From an uncultured Campylobacter sp. (GTDB taxonomy: Bacteria; Campylobacterota; Campylobacteria; Campylobacterales; Campylobacteraceae): a stretch of DNA of 64,000 bases. The notes below the pieces were generated by a model. It was not told the origin of the DNA. It ran no database searches and worked only from the letters and a program-made list of their open reading frames with translations. A program made the translations under genes and the position numbers. Position 1 is the first letter of the stretch. Each line of letters begins with the position of its first letter. This document shows, piece after piece, positions 41,686-50,542 of this stretch. The stretch spans positions 23,693-87,692 of the forward strand of contig NZ_CALKTC010000020.1 in assembly GCF_937996225.1 (NCBI RefSeq). The letters are read 5' to 3'.

Positions 41686-42274
41686 CGATCCTACCTTGCG
41701 GTTTTGATTTGCTCTGCTTAGGCGCGCCCTTGACGAATGCAAATTCGCGCCCTTCGAATACCTTTTCGTCGCGCAGCTTAGACTTTGCTGTCGCGAGCCG
41801 TTTGTACGTCGCGTAGAAGTAATCATGCCGCTTAAAATTTTAAATTTTAATTTCCCTAGCTTTACGCAGTGCGCGAGGCGAAGGATGCTCCGCTTTTTTG
41901 AGCCGCATCTTAGCCTCATTTATTCGCGGATACCGCACAACGGCTCGCCTTGCTTTGTATTTAAGCTGCGCTAGCTAAATTTTACTTTGCGCCGCAGTGT
42001 AGCAGCTCGCCGAAATTTTAGAATTTGCCCTCACGCCACCCGTTAAATTTGACCGATTTGCTAAGGTTGAAATTTAATAACCTAGCGTCAAATCAAGCAA
42101 GCCGTGCTTTATGCAAACCGTATCGCCACAAAAGCTAAATTTAACGCCGCCTTATAAAATCGGGCTTCATTTAGTTCGCTACAGAAGCCGCTTGCTTCGT
42201 AAAATCCAAACCGTTCGCTAAGCAAAACAGCCATTCTATATAAAAAGCCTATTTTCACCATTTTTGAACTACGC
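41686..42274. other. Gap between ebfC and ispA with no gene
   Basis: About 590 bases. From memory C. jejuni has a gene for a periplasmic protein at this place in the same order of genes; here I find no frame resembling it. Short open frames on the minus strand lack ribosome binding sites. Confidence 0.4.
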
Positions 42275-42604
42275 TTAGCCCTTATTGCCGAGCAGATCGC
42301 CCAATCCACCGAGTCCTCCTAGCATGGACGCTGCGGCACCTTTCTTTTCATTTTCGACCAGCTTTATCGCGTCGCCTATCGCCGAGATCAGCAGGATCTG
42401 CAAGCTCTCTTTGTCGTTAAAAAGGCTGTCGTCGATGCTTAGATCGAGCACCTCGCCCGCGCCGTTCAGTCTGATGGCGACCATGCCCGCGCCCGATTTT
42501 ACGGTAAATTCTTTGCGCGCATTCTCCTCCTCGATCTGCTTAGCCTTGGCCTGCATCTGATCGAGCATCTGCCCCATTTTCGAAAAATCCATTCCTTCGA
42601 ACAT
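42275..42604 (-). CDS. ebfC: YbaB/EbfC nucleoid-associated protein
   Basis: A 109-residue DNA-binding dimer. The N-terminal MLDQMQAKAKQIEEENARKE helix and the VKSGAGMVAIRLNGAGEVLDL strand motif identify the family. It ends with a Gly-rich tail. It follows panD by two bases. Confidence 0.92.
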   Translation of the reverse strand: MFEGMDFSKMGQMLDQMQAKAKQIEEENARKEFTVKSGAGMVAIRLNGAGEVLDLSIDDSLFNDKESLQILLISAIGDAIKLVENEKKGAAASMLGGLGGLGDLLGNKG

Positions 42605-42606
42605 CT

Positions 42607-42954
42607 TTACTCCGTTATTTGGTTTTTTGCGTTTACTTGCACGATTTTAGGCTTGAAGCTTCTCGCTTTTTTGGTGCTCATCTGAGCGTAGGCCACGATG
42701 ATGACGATGTCGCCGACGCAGACTTTGCGCGCGGCGGCTCCGTTTAAGCAGATCTCGCCCTTTTTATCGCCGCAGATCACGTAGGTAGCGAAGCGCTCGC
42801 CGTTATTGACGTTTAGGATCTCGACTTTTTGGTATTCGCAAAGCCCCGCAGCCTCGATGAGCTCGGGTCCGATCGTGACTGAGCCTACGTAGTTTAGGTT
42901 GGCGTCCGTCACGCGCGCGCGGTGGATTTTGCTTGATAAAATTTCGATTTTCAT
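42607..42954 (-). CDS. panD: Aspartate 1-decarboxylase
   Basis: Makes beta-alanine for pantothenate. The proenzyme self-cleaves between G24 and S25 in NYVGSVTI to create the pyruvoyl group. The 115-residue length and the block ICLNGAAARKVCVGD are typical. It lies between murE and ebfC. Confidence 0.95.
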   Translation of the reverse strand: MKIEILSSKIHRARVTDANLNYVGSVTIGPELIEAAGLCEYQKVEILNVNNGERFATYVICGDKKGEICLNGAAARKVCVGDIVIIVAYAQMSTKKARSFKPKIVQVNAKNQITE

Positions 42955-42970
42955 CGGCCGTCCTTTAAAT

Positions 42971-44281
42971 TTAGTCTAAATTTGATCCGCCTCGCGCCGC
43001 GACGAGCTCGCTCACGACCTGCTTGTCGCTGAAAGGGTGCTTCACTCCCTTGATCTCCTGGTAGGTCTCGTCGCCCTTGCCCAAAATAGCGATCATCTCG
43101 CCGTTTTTGGCAAGATCTAGCGCGCGCGCGATGGCCTCTTTGCGATCCGCGATCTTTAAAATTTTATCTTTTCGGCGCATACCGGCGCAAATTTGCTCTA
43201 TGATTTCGCTCGGCTCTTCGCTGCGCGGGTTATCGCTCGTAACGATGCAGATTTTAGCAAAGTGCTCCGCAATGGCGCCCATTTTTGGACGCTTGCCGTG
43301 GTCGCGATCGCCGCCCGCGCCGAAAACCGCGATGATCTCGCCGCTTGCGCGCAGCGCGTTTAGCACCTTTTCGATGCCGTCCGGGGTATGAGCGAAATCG
43401 ACGATTACAAGCGGATTTTTATTTACGATCTGCACGCGACCCTCGACGCCGCCGAAGTTTGCCAGGGCTTTTGCGATCTCCTCGTTCGGCAGCTTGGTTA
43501 GAATTTTAACCGCCGCAAACGCCGCGGTAAGGTTGTAGAGATTAAACTCGCCGATGAGATCGCTTTGAAGTTGAGCATTATCGCCGTTTGGAGTGCGCAC
43601 GAGCGCGTCGATGCCGCCCTTTAGCCCGTATCCGCTCACGCTGAAACTTGCGGCGTTTTTGATACCGTAGGTAAGGGCGTTTGCGGGATTAAATTTAATA
43701 TGTCCGTCGTCGGCGTTTATGAGCTTTGGCGCGTCGTCTGCGAAAAACGAGCTCTTGACTGCCGCGTATTCTTGCATGCTGCCGTGATAATCGAGATGAT
43801 CTTGGCTCAAATTCGTAAAAATTTTAAGCGCAAATTCTAATCCTTCGATACGATTTTGCGCGATCGCGTGCGAGCTAACCTCCATAACGAAATACTCGCA
43901 GCCCTGCTTGCTGGCTTCGTAAAGATAGCTCATCGTCTTAAAAACCGAGCTCGTTGTAAGCCCCTTTTCGTCGATCCTGCGCTCATTTATAAAGGCGCCG
44001 CGCGTGCCGCTTAAGCCGCAGCTAAAGCCCAGATCCAGCAGCGTCGAATAGATCGCCGCCGCGGTCGTGGTCTTGCCGTTCGTGCCGGTGATGCCTACGA
44101 TTTTGATGCGTGGATCGATCTTTAAAAGCTCCTTCGCTTGCGCGATAGAGATGATCTGCGCGCCTTTTTGCGCCGCTTCGGGCTCAAATTTAGCATTCGC
44201 GTCCGTGCACATAAAAAAGCAGCCCGCCTCGCACTCGGCGGAGTTGTCGGTGATAAAGTTATTTTCGAGTCGTATTTTCAT
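42971..44281 (-). CDS. murE: UDP-MurNAc-tripeptide synthetase (meso-DAP adding)
   Basis: A 436-residue Mur ligase adding diaminopimelate in peptidoglycan synthesis. The P-loop is GITGTNGKTTTAAAI; FTNLSQDHLDYHG and TSDNPRSEEP follow, and DNPR indicates meso-DAP specificity, consistent with dapB and dapF in this window. Its start overlaps the preceding gene by 23 bases. Confidence 0.95.
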   Translation of the reverse strand: MKIRLENNFITDNSAECEAGCFFMCTDANAKFEPEAAQKGAQIISIAQAKELLKIDPRIKIVGITGTNGKTTTAAAIYSTLLDLGFSCGLSGTRGAFINERRIDEKGLTTSSVFKTMSYLYEASKQGCEYFVMEVSSHAIAQNRIEGLEFALKIFTNLSQDHLDYHGSMQEYAAVKSSFFADDAPKLINADDGHIKFNPANALTYGIKNAASFSVSGYGLKGGIDALVRTPNGDNAQLQSDLIGEFNLYNLTAAFAAVKILTKLPNEEIAKALANFGGVEGRVQIVNKNPLVIVDFAHTPDGIEKVLNALRASGEIIAVFGAGGDRDHGKRPKMGAIAEHFAKICIVTSDNPRSEEPSEIIEQICAGMRRKDKILKIADRKEAIARALDLAKNGEMIAILGKGDETYQEIKGVKHPFSDKQVVSELVAARGGSNLD

Positions 44282-44807
44282 AATTTTTGATTTTTTGCAT
44301 CAGCGCTTCAAAGCGTTCATCGCCTGCATACGCGGCGGCCGAGCTCTCGACGTAATTAAGCCCCATTTCGTAGTAGCCGTTTTCTATCAAATTTTCTAAA
44401 AATTCTATCATCTCGGTTTTGTCCGAAATGGCGATTTTGGAGGAAAAAATGATCGATTCGAAAGCGTCTTTAAAGCCTCTTTGGCCTACCGCGCGCATAA
44501 AATCGGCATACGCGATGACTGCAATCTCATCCTCGGCGCCGGGTTCGGAGGCTGCTTCGCTCGCGATCTTTTCGTTGATGGAGTTTAAAATTTTAAAAAG
44601 CTCCGCAGTCTGAGTTTTAGGGCTGAGGTTATAAAAATCAAAGAGCATAAGCGCTTCTTCGCGGTCTGCCAGCGCGGTCTGACAAAGCTCAAGTAAAAAT
44701 AGAATTTCCTCCTCGCCGCTTTTTTCGTAGGCGAGCGAAAAATACAGCTTCGCAAGCTCGAATTCCCCGCGCGAAAAGGCCTTTAGCCCCAGCTTTTTAT
44801 AATTCAA
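44259..44807 (-). CDS. Unknown TPR-like helical protein
   Basis: A 182-residue cytoplasmic protein with an N-terminal TPR-like pair of helices (LGLKAFSRGEFELAKLYFSL) and acidic central region. A protein of similar size occupies this position between nifU and murE in other campylobacters. It overlaps both neighbours, so expression is coupled. Function unknown. Confidence 0.75.
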   Translation of the reverse strand: MNYKKLGLKAFSRGEFELAKLYFSLAYEKSGEEEILFLLELCQTALADREEALMLFDFYNLSPKTQTAELFKILNSINEKIASEAASEPGAEDEIAVIAYADFMRAVGQRGFKDAFESIIFSSKIAISDKTEMIEFLENLIENGYYEMGLNYVESSAAAYAGDERFEALMQKIKNYENTTRK

Positions 44808-45063
44808 ACTCTTCGCCTTCGGGGACGTTTACGACGCTAAGCTCGGGGTGGATATCCATGCGGAGCTGGCGCTCGACGCCGTATTTTAGGGTCTGCGCAC
44901 TTGCGGCGCAGCCGTGGCAATGCCCGGTAAGGCGGACATAGACGACGCCATTTTTTATGCCCAAAAGCTGCATGTCGCCGCCGTCGTTTTGAAGCATCGG
45001 GCGGATTAGCTCCAAGCTGCCTTGTACTGGAGCTAGAAGCTCTTCATCGCTAAATGGTATCAT
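44797..45063 (-). CDS. NifU C-terminal-domain Fe-S scaffold protein
   Basis: An 88-residue NfuA/NifU-type domain with the cluster-binding CHGC motif (C49, C52). RPMLQNDGGDMQLLGI and VYVRLTGHCHGCAAS are family motifs. ATG 45063 has AAGGAATTTTA upstream; longer readings add a non-conserved extension. It is the first gene of a nifU-TPR-murE-panD-ebfC operon. It likely carries or delivers Fe-S clusters. Confidence 0.9.
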   Translation of the reverse strand: MIPFSDEELLAPVQGSLELIRPMLQNDGGDMQLLGIKNGVVYVRLTGHCHGCAASAQTLKYGVERQLRMDIHPELSVVNVPEGEEFEL

Positions 45064-45090
45064 TAAAATTCCTTGTTTTGGTTTTGGCGA

Positions 45091-45103
45091 ATTATATCCA
45101 AAA
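45091..45103 (-). promoter_or_regulatory. Promoter of the nifU-murE operon
   Basis: On the minus strand TTTTGG-A-TATAAT (TATAAT at 45096-45091), 27 bases before the ATG. This is the genus-typical -16/-10 arrangement. Confidence 0.55.
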
Positions 45104-45571
45104 GCGATAAAAAAAGGCTTATCGGGGATGAAATTTAATCTGAAATTTTGCGCTAGGAGCGTGGATTTTGCGCCGTAGGTTGTAAAGAATTTATGCAGCG
45201 CGGACGGCTGAGCCATGATTTTAAAATTTTATCGATTCGGTAAGGACAAAGCCCGCGAATTATCGGGCTTGCATATATTTAAATTTAGACTATTTGCGCT
45301 ATAAATTTGGGATGAAATTTCAGCCCGGTCGGGGGCTAAATTTGAGATGAAATTTCGCTTGAGCGGGAAAGAAATTTAAGGCGATTTTGTCTAAATTTAT
45401 TGAGATAAACGCCGATACGATTAAATTTTTAGAGAAAACAATCCTGCTTTTAATCGCAAATTTTGCGACTACAAAAGTCTGGACGAGGAATATTATTTAA
45501 AGCTCGTGGTCGAAATTTCGCTATGTTTTATATCGATCGCGGCTGTGAAATTTCAGCGCGGGCGCGTGCAA
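45104..45571. other. Gap with a hairpin, no gene
   Basis: About 470 bases. AAGCCCG-n8-CGGGCTT at 45249-45270 forms a 7-bp GC-rich stem that may terminate minus-strand transcripts from the L,D-transpeptidase gene. No credible coding region is seen. Confidence 0.4.
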
Positions 45572-46132
45572 TCACGGCAAAATTTCTATCGGCGTGCCGA
45601 TTTTTACGTGTTCGAAAAGCTCGTCCATATCGTCGTTGACGAGCGCTATGCAGCCCTCCGTCCAGTCGCCGAACGCCGCTATACTCTGCCCTAGGTAGCT
45701 AAATTTGTTCGGTAGCCCGTGGATTTTGATATCGCCGCCTGCGCTCTTGCCGAGGGATTTTGCGTGTGCTACGTCGGCTTTGTTCGGATAGGAGATGCCT
45801 AAATTTAGATGATACGCCGAGTTTGGGTTTTTGCCGTTTATGGTGTAGTTGCCCTCCGGGGTTTTGCCGTCGCCTTGAACCTCTTTATGTCCTTCGGGCT
45901 CGCGTCCGAGGGCGATTCTGTAGCTTTTCGCGACGCCTTTTGAGGTTAAAATTTCAAGAATTCGTTTGGATTTATAGACGCGGATTTTAGAGATTTGCTC
46001 GCCGCCCAATGCTTGCTTTAGCGGAATTTCTGGGTTGATCGTTTCGATATTTTTATAGCTAAGATAATTGTCCAATGCCCACGCTAGGCCCGCAGCGACG
46101 ATAACAAGCGGAAGTAAAATTTTAAATTTCAT
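45572..46132 (-). CDS. L,D-transpeptidase (YkuD domain), exported
   Basis: A 186-residue protein with an N-terminal membrane/signal segment (about 3-20) and a YkuD domain. The catalytic motif has H139 in IKIHGLPN and C161 in DWTEGCIALVNDDMDEL. Such enzymes make 3-3 crosslinks or trim peptidoglycan; in campylobacters related proteins shape the cell. The ATG lies only five bases after the rplQ terminator hairpin and has no Shine-Dalgarno, which is odd for a separate transcript. Confidence 0.88.
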   Translation of the reverse strand: MKFKILLPLVIVAAGLAWALDNYLSYKNIETINPEIPLKQALGGEQISKIRVYKSKRILEILTSKGVAKSYRIALGREPEGHKEVQGDGKTPEGNYTINGKNPNSAYHLNLGISYPNKADVAHAKSLGKSAGGDIKIHGLPNKFSYLGQSIAAFGDWTEGCIALVNDDMDELFEHVKIGTPIEILP

Positions 46133-46137
46133 AGAAG

Positions 46138-46163
46138 AAATTTCGGGAGTTATCCCGAAATTT
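46138..46163 (-). terminator. Terminator of the infA-rplQ operon
   Basis: AAATTTCGGGA and TCCCGAAATTT form a perfect 11-bp stem with a four-base loop, beginning at the rplQ stop codon and followed on the minus strand by TTCT. It is the strongest intrinsic terminator-like structure in the window. Confidence 0.8.
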
Positions 46164-46519
46164 TATTTGCTGATTAGCTCGATATAAGCCATCTCTGCGG
46201 CATCGCCCTTGCGAAGGCGGGTTTTGATGATGCGAGTGTAGCCGCCGTTTACGCCTGCGTATTTTGGAGCGATCTCGGTGACTAGTTTATTTGTCGCAGC
46301 CTTATCCTGAAGCGCCGCGAAAACAAATCTATGCGCCTCGCTGTCGCCTTTTCGCGCGCGAGTGATCAGCTTCTCGGCATAGCTTCTTAGCTCTTTTGCC
46401 TTAGGAAGTGTGGTTTCGATCTTGCCGCTAGCAACTAAAGCGATGGTTAAATTTTTAAGCAGGGCGGCACGGTGAGACGAAGTACGCCCTAGCTTCCTAT
46501 ATCCGTGATTATGTCTCAT
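46163..46519 (-). CDS. rplQ: Ribosomal protein L17
   Basis: A 118-residue exit-site protein. MRHNHGYRKLGRTSSHR is the conserved start and RKGDAAEMAYIELI the end. Last gene of the operon. Confidence 0.97.
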   Translation of the reverse strand: MRHNHGYRKLGRTSSHRAALLKNLTIALVASGKIETTLPKAKELRSYAEKLITRARKGDSEAHRFVFAALQDKAATNKLVTEIAPKYAGVNGGYTRIIKTRLRKGDAAEMAYIELISK

Positions 46520-47545
46520 TTATTGTCCTTCATTCTTTTGTCTTTGAGCCTTCAGCTCGTCAAGCTTGCGTTTTAGCTGCTCTTTTTTATCGCCGAGCTC
46601 TTGGTTGCCGATAGGATAACCGATCTCCTCCATAACGGCCTTGATCTCCTCGAGCGATTTTTTGCCTAAATTCTTAAGGTCTTTAAGCTCACTCTCTTCC
46701 ATAATCGCTAGCTCGCCGATAAATCTAATATCGGCGCGATCCAGGCAGTTAAAGCTTCGCGCGCTTAAGCTTAGATTGCTAACGCTCTCAAAAAGCTTTG
46801 CAAACTCGGAATTTGCAGGGATCGCTCTACCGAAAGTATCCGCAGCGCTGATATTTACGATACCTTTGAAAACCGCCAGCTGCTGATACATCGCCTCAAG
46901 CGCGTTTTTAAACGCATCTATCGCGCTGATCTGACCGTCGGTAGTGATCGTAAAGATCATCTTTTCGTAGTCGGGATTATCCTCTACAAAGACATTTTCG
47001 ATGTCGTAAACAGCCTTGGTTACCGGGGTAAAAAACGCATCCAGCGCGATGAAATCAGCGTCTAAATTTTCTCTGATCTCTTCGCTTGGGACGTAGCCGA
47101 TACCTTTTTCGATGATGAGCGTAAATTTAAGATCGGCATCCTCGTTTATCGTAGCTAGATAAGCGCTTGGATTTACGATCTCTACGGCGTCGTTGTTTAG
47201 GTCGCTGCCGTAAATTTCTTTAGGTCCTTTGAAGCTGTATTCTACGACCTCGCGCAGGGAATCGCCCTTGATTTTAAACCTTAAGCCTTTTAAATTTATG
47301 ATAAAAGCCGCCATATCCTCGAGCATGCCGCGCATACTGTCGAATTCGTGGCTTACGCCTTCTATTTTAACCGCAGTCGGTGCGAAACCGACCGTGCTCG
47401 TATAAAGTAGCCTTCGTAAAGGATGAGCTAGAGTGACGGCATATCCCGTTTCAAAGGGATATGCTATGATTTTAGCAACATTTTCGCTGACATTCTCAAC
47501 CTTTATTTCAGTTGGCATATGAGCTGATGTTGTGATTTTTCTCAT
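46520..47545 (-). CDS. rpoA: RNA polymerase alpha subunit
   Basis: A 341-residue alpha subunit. The N-terminal domain contains TLAHPLRRLLYTSTVG and EGVSHEFDSMRGM; the C-terminal domain has LKNLGKKSLEEIKAVM, which contacts UP elements and activators. It joins rplQ without a gap. Confidence 0.98.
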   Translation of the reverse strand: MRKITTSAHMPTEIKVENVSENVAKIIAYPFETGYAVTLAHPLRRLLYTSTVGFAPTAVKIEGVSHEFDSMRGMLEDMAAFIINLKGLRFKIKGDSLREVVEYSFKGPKEIYGSDLNNDAVEIVNPSAYLATINEDADLKFTLIIEKGIGYVPSEEIRENLDADFIALDAFFTPVTKAVYDIENVFVEDNPDYEKMIFTITTDGQISAIDAFKNALEAMYQQLAVFKGIVNISAADTFGRAIPANSEFAKLFESVSNLSLSARSFNCLDRADIRFIGELAIMEESELKDLKNLGKKSLEEIKAVMEEIGYPIGNQELGDKKEQLKRKLDELKAQRQKNEGQ

Positions 47546-47556
47546 ATTAGCACCTA

Positions 47557-48183
47557 CTATTTCGAGTAAAGCTCTACGATAAATCTTTCCTCTACAGGAA
47601 TAACAACTTCTTCTCTCTCCGGAACTCTAGAAAAAATTCCGTATCTTTTCTCTTTTTCTACGTCGACCCACGCTACGATGCCGGTCTGTGCAGTAAGATC
47701 CAGCGCTCTTGAAATTTGCGGGTTATTTTTGCTCTTTTCGATCACTTCGATCTTTTGTCCTGCGCGGACGGAGTACGAAGGGATATCGACGCGCTTGCCG
47801 TCTACCAAGATATGTCCGTGCGTAACGAGCTGACGCGCAAATCGTCTAGTCGTAGCAAAGCCCATGCGGTAAACGACATTATCTAGTCTCTGCTCTAAAA
47901 GCTGAACCAAGATCGCTCCGGTGTTACCCTCTCTGCGAGCCGCTTCGGCAAATAGCCTGCGGAACTGCTTCTCGCTTACGCCGTACATAAATTTAGCCTT
48001 TTGTTTCTCGCGAAGCTGTGAGCCGTATTCGCTTAGTTTAGCGCGTCTTTGTCCGTGCTGACCCGGAGCGTAAGGGCGTTTTAAAAGCGCGCTCTTGCCC
48101 GCAAGCCTTCTCTCGCCTTTCATAAATAGATCAACGCCGAGCCTTCTTTCTAATTTTTCAACCGGTCCTGTATATCTAGCCAT
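47557..48183 (-). CDS. rpsD: Ribosomal protein S4
   Basis: A 208-residue primary 16S-binding protein with S4 domain (LEQRLDNVVYRMGFATTRRFARQ). There are no zinc cysteines at the N terminus. In E. coli it represses the alpha operon. Confidence 0.97.
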   Translation of the reverse strand: MARYTGPVEKLERRLGVDLFMKGERRLAGKSALLKRPYAPGQHGQRRAKLSEYGSQLREKQKAKFMYGVSEKQFRRLFAEAARREGNTGAILVQLLEQRLDNVVYRMGFATTRRFARQLVTHGHILVDGKRVDIPSYSVRAGQKIEVIEKSKNNPQISRALDLTAQTGIVAWVDVEKEKRYGIFSRVPEREEVVIPVEERFIVELYSK

Positions 48184-48201
48184 AAATTTCTCCTTTTATA
48201 A

Positions 48202-48594
48202 TTATACGCGACGTCGTTTAGGCGGTCTGCAACCGTTGTGCGCAAGAGGAGTGATATCTTTGAAATACGTAACTTTAATCCCTTCTACGCTACCTACGCT
48301 TTTAACGGCAGTCTCGCGTCCGCTTCCCGGACCCTGAACCTTGACGCCTACCTCTTTGATGCCGTGCTCTTTGGCTTTGTTTAGCGCGTCCTCGACGGCT
48401 TGTTGCGCCGCATAAGGGGTGGATTTTTTGCTGCCTTTAAAATTTAAAGCGCCCGCACTGCTCCACGCGATCGCGTTGCCCATCTCATCCGTTACGGTTA
48501 TCATAGTGTTGTTAAACGTAGCGGAGATGTAAACTATGCCTTTGGCGATATTTTTTCTGACGGTTTTTTTCTTAACTACTTTTTTTTGTGCCAT
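48202..48594 (-). CDS. rpsK: Ribosomal protein S11
   Basis: A 130-residue platform protein. YISATFNNTMITVTDEMGN and GVKVQGPGSGRETAVK are family motifs, and the C terminus CRPPKRRRV is typical. Confidence 0.97.
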   Translation of the reverse strand: MAQKKVVKKKTVRKNIAKGIVYISATFNNTMITVTDEMGNAIAWSSAGALNFKGSKKSTPYAAQQAVEDALNKAKEHGIKEVGVKVQGPGSGRETAVKSVGSVEGIKVTYFKDITPLAHNGCRPPKRRRV

Positions 48595-48604
48595 ATCTCA
48601 ATCC

Positions 48605-48973
48605 TTATTTAGCTGCCGCGCCGACGGTTTTGCGTTTGCCTTTTCTGGTTCTGGCGTTCGTTTTTGTTTTTTGACCGCGAACAGGAAGGCCCTTTCTGTG
48701 TCTTAAGCCGCGATAGCCGCCCAAGTCCATAAGCGCTTTTATATCCATAGCCACTTGTTTGCGAAGATCGCCTTCGACCATATAGTGCTCCTGGATCTCT
48801 TTTCTGATAGCGGCGGCTTCATCTTCGCTCAGATCGGCGACTCTTTTATCGTAAGAAATTCCTGCCGCATCGAGAATTTTTCTCGACGTAAATAAACCTA
48901 TACCGTAGATATAAGTTAGTCCGTATTCAATCCTTTTTTTCTTTGGTAGATCTACACCTGCGATACGAGCCAT
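48605..48973 (-). CDS. rpsM: Ribosomal protein S13
   Basis: A 122-residue head protein. MARIAGVDLPKKKRIE at the start and RGLRHRKGLPVRGQ plus a basic tail at the end. Confidence 0.97.
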   Translation of the reverse strand: MARIAGVDLPKKKRIEYGLTYIYGIGLFTSRKILDAAGISYDKRVADLSEDEAAAIRKEIQEHYMVEGDLRKQVAMDIKALMDLGGYRGLRHRKGLPVRGQKTKTNARTRKGKRKTVGAAAK

Positions 48974-48976
48974 AAC

Positions 48977-49090
48977 TTATCCTTGTCTTTGTTTATGTTT
49001 TGGATTTTCACAAATAACGTGAACAACACCTTTGCGCTTGACAATTTTACATTTGTCGCACATTTTCTTAACGGATGGACGAACTTTCAT
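48977..49090 (-). CDS. rpmJ: Ribosomal protein L36, zinc-binding
   Basis: A 37-residue protein, MKVRPSVKKMCDKCKIVKR at the start, with ligands CDKC, C and H (VICENPKHKQR), the zinc form. It ends three bases before the rpsM start. GGAGAG lies upstream of the ATG. Confidence 0.95.
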   Translation of the reverse strand: MKVRPSVKKMCDKCKIVKRKGVVHVICENPKHKQRQG

Positions 49091-49176
49091 TCCACTCTCC
49101 TAAAATTTTCTCCACTTTAAATGCAAACTGCACCTAGGTTTAATGAAATTTCAAAAGCGAAAGTATCAAACCAACT

Positions 49177-49205
49177 GTTTTCAAAATAGTGGGGATTTTG
49201 AAAAC
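49177..49205 (-). promoter_or_regulatory. 11-bp stem-loop between infA and rpmJ
   Basis: GTTTTCAAAAT and ATTTTGAAAAC pair perfectly around a seven-base loop (CCCCACT on the minus strand). It occupies the 172-base gap between infA and rpmJ. AT-rich with no U-run, so it may be a processing or regulatory structure rather than a terminator. Confidence 0.55.
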
Positions 49206-49262
49206 ACTTCTTCCTACAGTTTAGTCGCAAAATCGCGAGTATATCTAAATTTAACTTTATCC

Positions 49263-49481
49263 TTACTTATAGCGGTAGGTGATCCTGCCTTTATCGAGGC
49301 TGTAAGGGGTCAGCTCAACTTTTACGCGATCGCCCGGCATTATCTTGATGTAGTGCATCCGCATCTTGCCGGCGATATGACATAAAATCACGTGTTTGTT
49401 ATCGAGCTCGACCTTAAAAGTCGCGTTCGGCAGCGCTTCTATGACGTTGCCGTCGATCTCTATGACGTCGTCTTTTGCCAC
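49263..49481 (-). CDS. infA: Translation initiation factor IF-1
   Basis: A 72-residue OB-fold protein: VIEALPNATFKVELDN and HIAGKMRMHYIKIMPGD are typical. The start codon is GTG with AAAGGAG upstream. It heads the infA-rpmJ-rpsM-rpsK-rpsD-rpoA-rplQ group, distant from S10-spc. Confidence 0.97.
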   Translation of the reverse strand: MAKDDVIEIDGNVIEALPNATFKVELDNKHVILCHIAGKMRMHYIKIMPGDRVKVELTPYSLDKGRITYRYK

Positions 49482-49633
49482 AAATTCTCCTTTCTTTTAA
49501 ATTTAAAAAGGGCGATTATATAGAATTTAAAATTTTAAACAGCTTAAAAGAAATTTAAAATAAGCAAAATTTCAGATTTATTTCGCTACGCGCGCATCGT
49601 TTTTGTAAAAGCAAGGCGGAGTTCCTTTTAAAA

Positions 49634-49645
49634 TTTTAGTATAAT
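49634..49645 (+). promoter_or_regulatory. Promoter of the zinc metallopeptidase gene
   Basis: TTTTAG (49634-49639) followed directly by TATAAT (49640-49645), 24 bases before the ATG. AAAGGAAAAAC is the ribosome binding site. Confidence 0.55.
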
Positions 49646-49669
49646 GGCTCAAAATTTTAAAGGAAAAAC

Positions 49670-50542
49670 ATGAAATGGCAAGACGGCAGACGAAGCTCAA
49701 ACGTGGAGGATGACCGCGCAAGCAGCATGCGCACGAGCTCCGGCTCGCTTGGGATGCTGATCCCGATCATCAGGTTTTTGCTCGGCTCAAAGATCGGGCG
49801 CATAGTGCTTGTAATCGGCGTGGTGGCGTATTTTATGGGTTACAACCCTTTGGCGCTTTTAGACGGGGGCGCTAGCACGCAGAGAGAGCCGACCGATAGC
49901 CCGCAGGAGCAAGAAAAGCTTGCCTTCGTCTCGGTAGTGCTAGCTCAAACCGAAGACGTTTGGGGCGAGATATTTAAAAGTGCGGGCGCGCGCTACGAGG
50001 AGCCAGGCTTGCGGCTTTTCCGCGATCAGATCGCAAGCGGTTGCGGCTTTGCGAGCGCGCAGACGGGACCTTTTTATTGCCCGAGGGACCGCAAAATTTA
50101 TCTGGATCTCGGCTTTTTTGACGAGCTTGCGAATAAGTACAAAGCGGGCGGCGACTTCGCGCAGGCCTATGTCATCGCGCACGAAGTGGGGCATCACGTT
50201 CAAAATTTAGTCGGCACGCTAGAGCAGGTTAGCGCTCTTAAAAAGCGCGCTCGCAGCGAAGCCGAGCAAAACGCGCTTCAGGTCAAAGTCGAGCTGCAGG
50301 CGGACTGCTACGCGGGGGTCTGGGCGCACTATCTCGCAAAAACAGGGCGCGTGCTGGAGGCGGGCGACATCGACGAGGCGCTAAATGCCGCCAGCGCGAT
50401 CGGCGACGATACGTTGCAGCGTAAATTTAGCGGTCGCGTCGTGCCCGATTCTTTCACGCACGGCACCTCGGCACAGCGCAAAGAATGGTTTAAAAGAGGC
50501 TTAGCGGGCGGAAACCTAAAGGCTTGCTCGTTTGAGCCGTAA
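49670..50542 (+). CDS. YpfJ-type neutral zinc metallopeptidase
   Basis: A 290-residue inner-membrane protein (PF04228). A polar N terminus precedes one membrane span (about 42-58). The active site HEVGHH is at 171-176, in the periplasm. EADCYAGVW-type (here QADCYAGVWAHYL) supplies the third ligand region, and RKEWFKRGL closes the domain. Physiological substrate unknown. Confidence 0.9.
   Translation: MKWQDGRRSSNVEDDRASSMRTSSGSLGMLIPIIRFLLGSKIGRIVLVIGVVAYFMGYNPLALLDGGASTQREPTDSPQEQEKLAFVSVVLAQTEDVWGEIFKSAGARYEEPGLRLFRDQIASGCGFASAQTGPFYCPRDRKIYLDLGFFDELANKYKAGGDFAQAYVIAHEVGHHVQNLVGTLEQVSALKKRARSEAEQNALQVKVELQADCYAGVWAHYLAKTGRVLEAGDIDEALNAASAIGDDTLQRKFSGRVVPDSFTHGTSAQRKEWFKRGLAGGNLKACSFEP

Noticed and set aside
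41686..41919. N-terminal extension of IspA
   Set aside because: The extension is arginine/serine-rich and not in the family; ATG 41685 has a good ribosome binding site.
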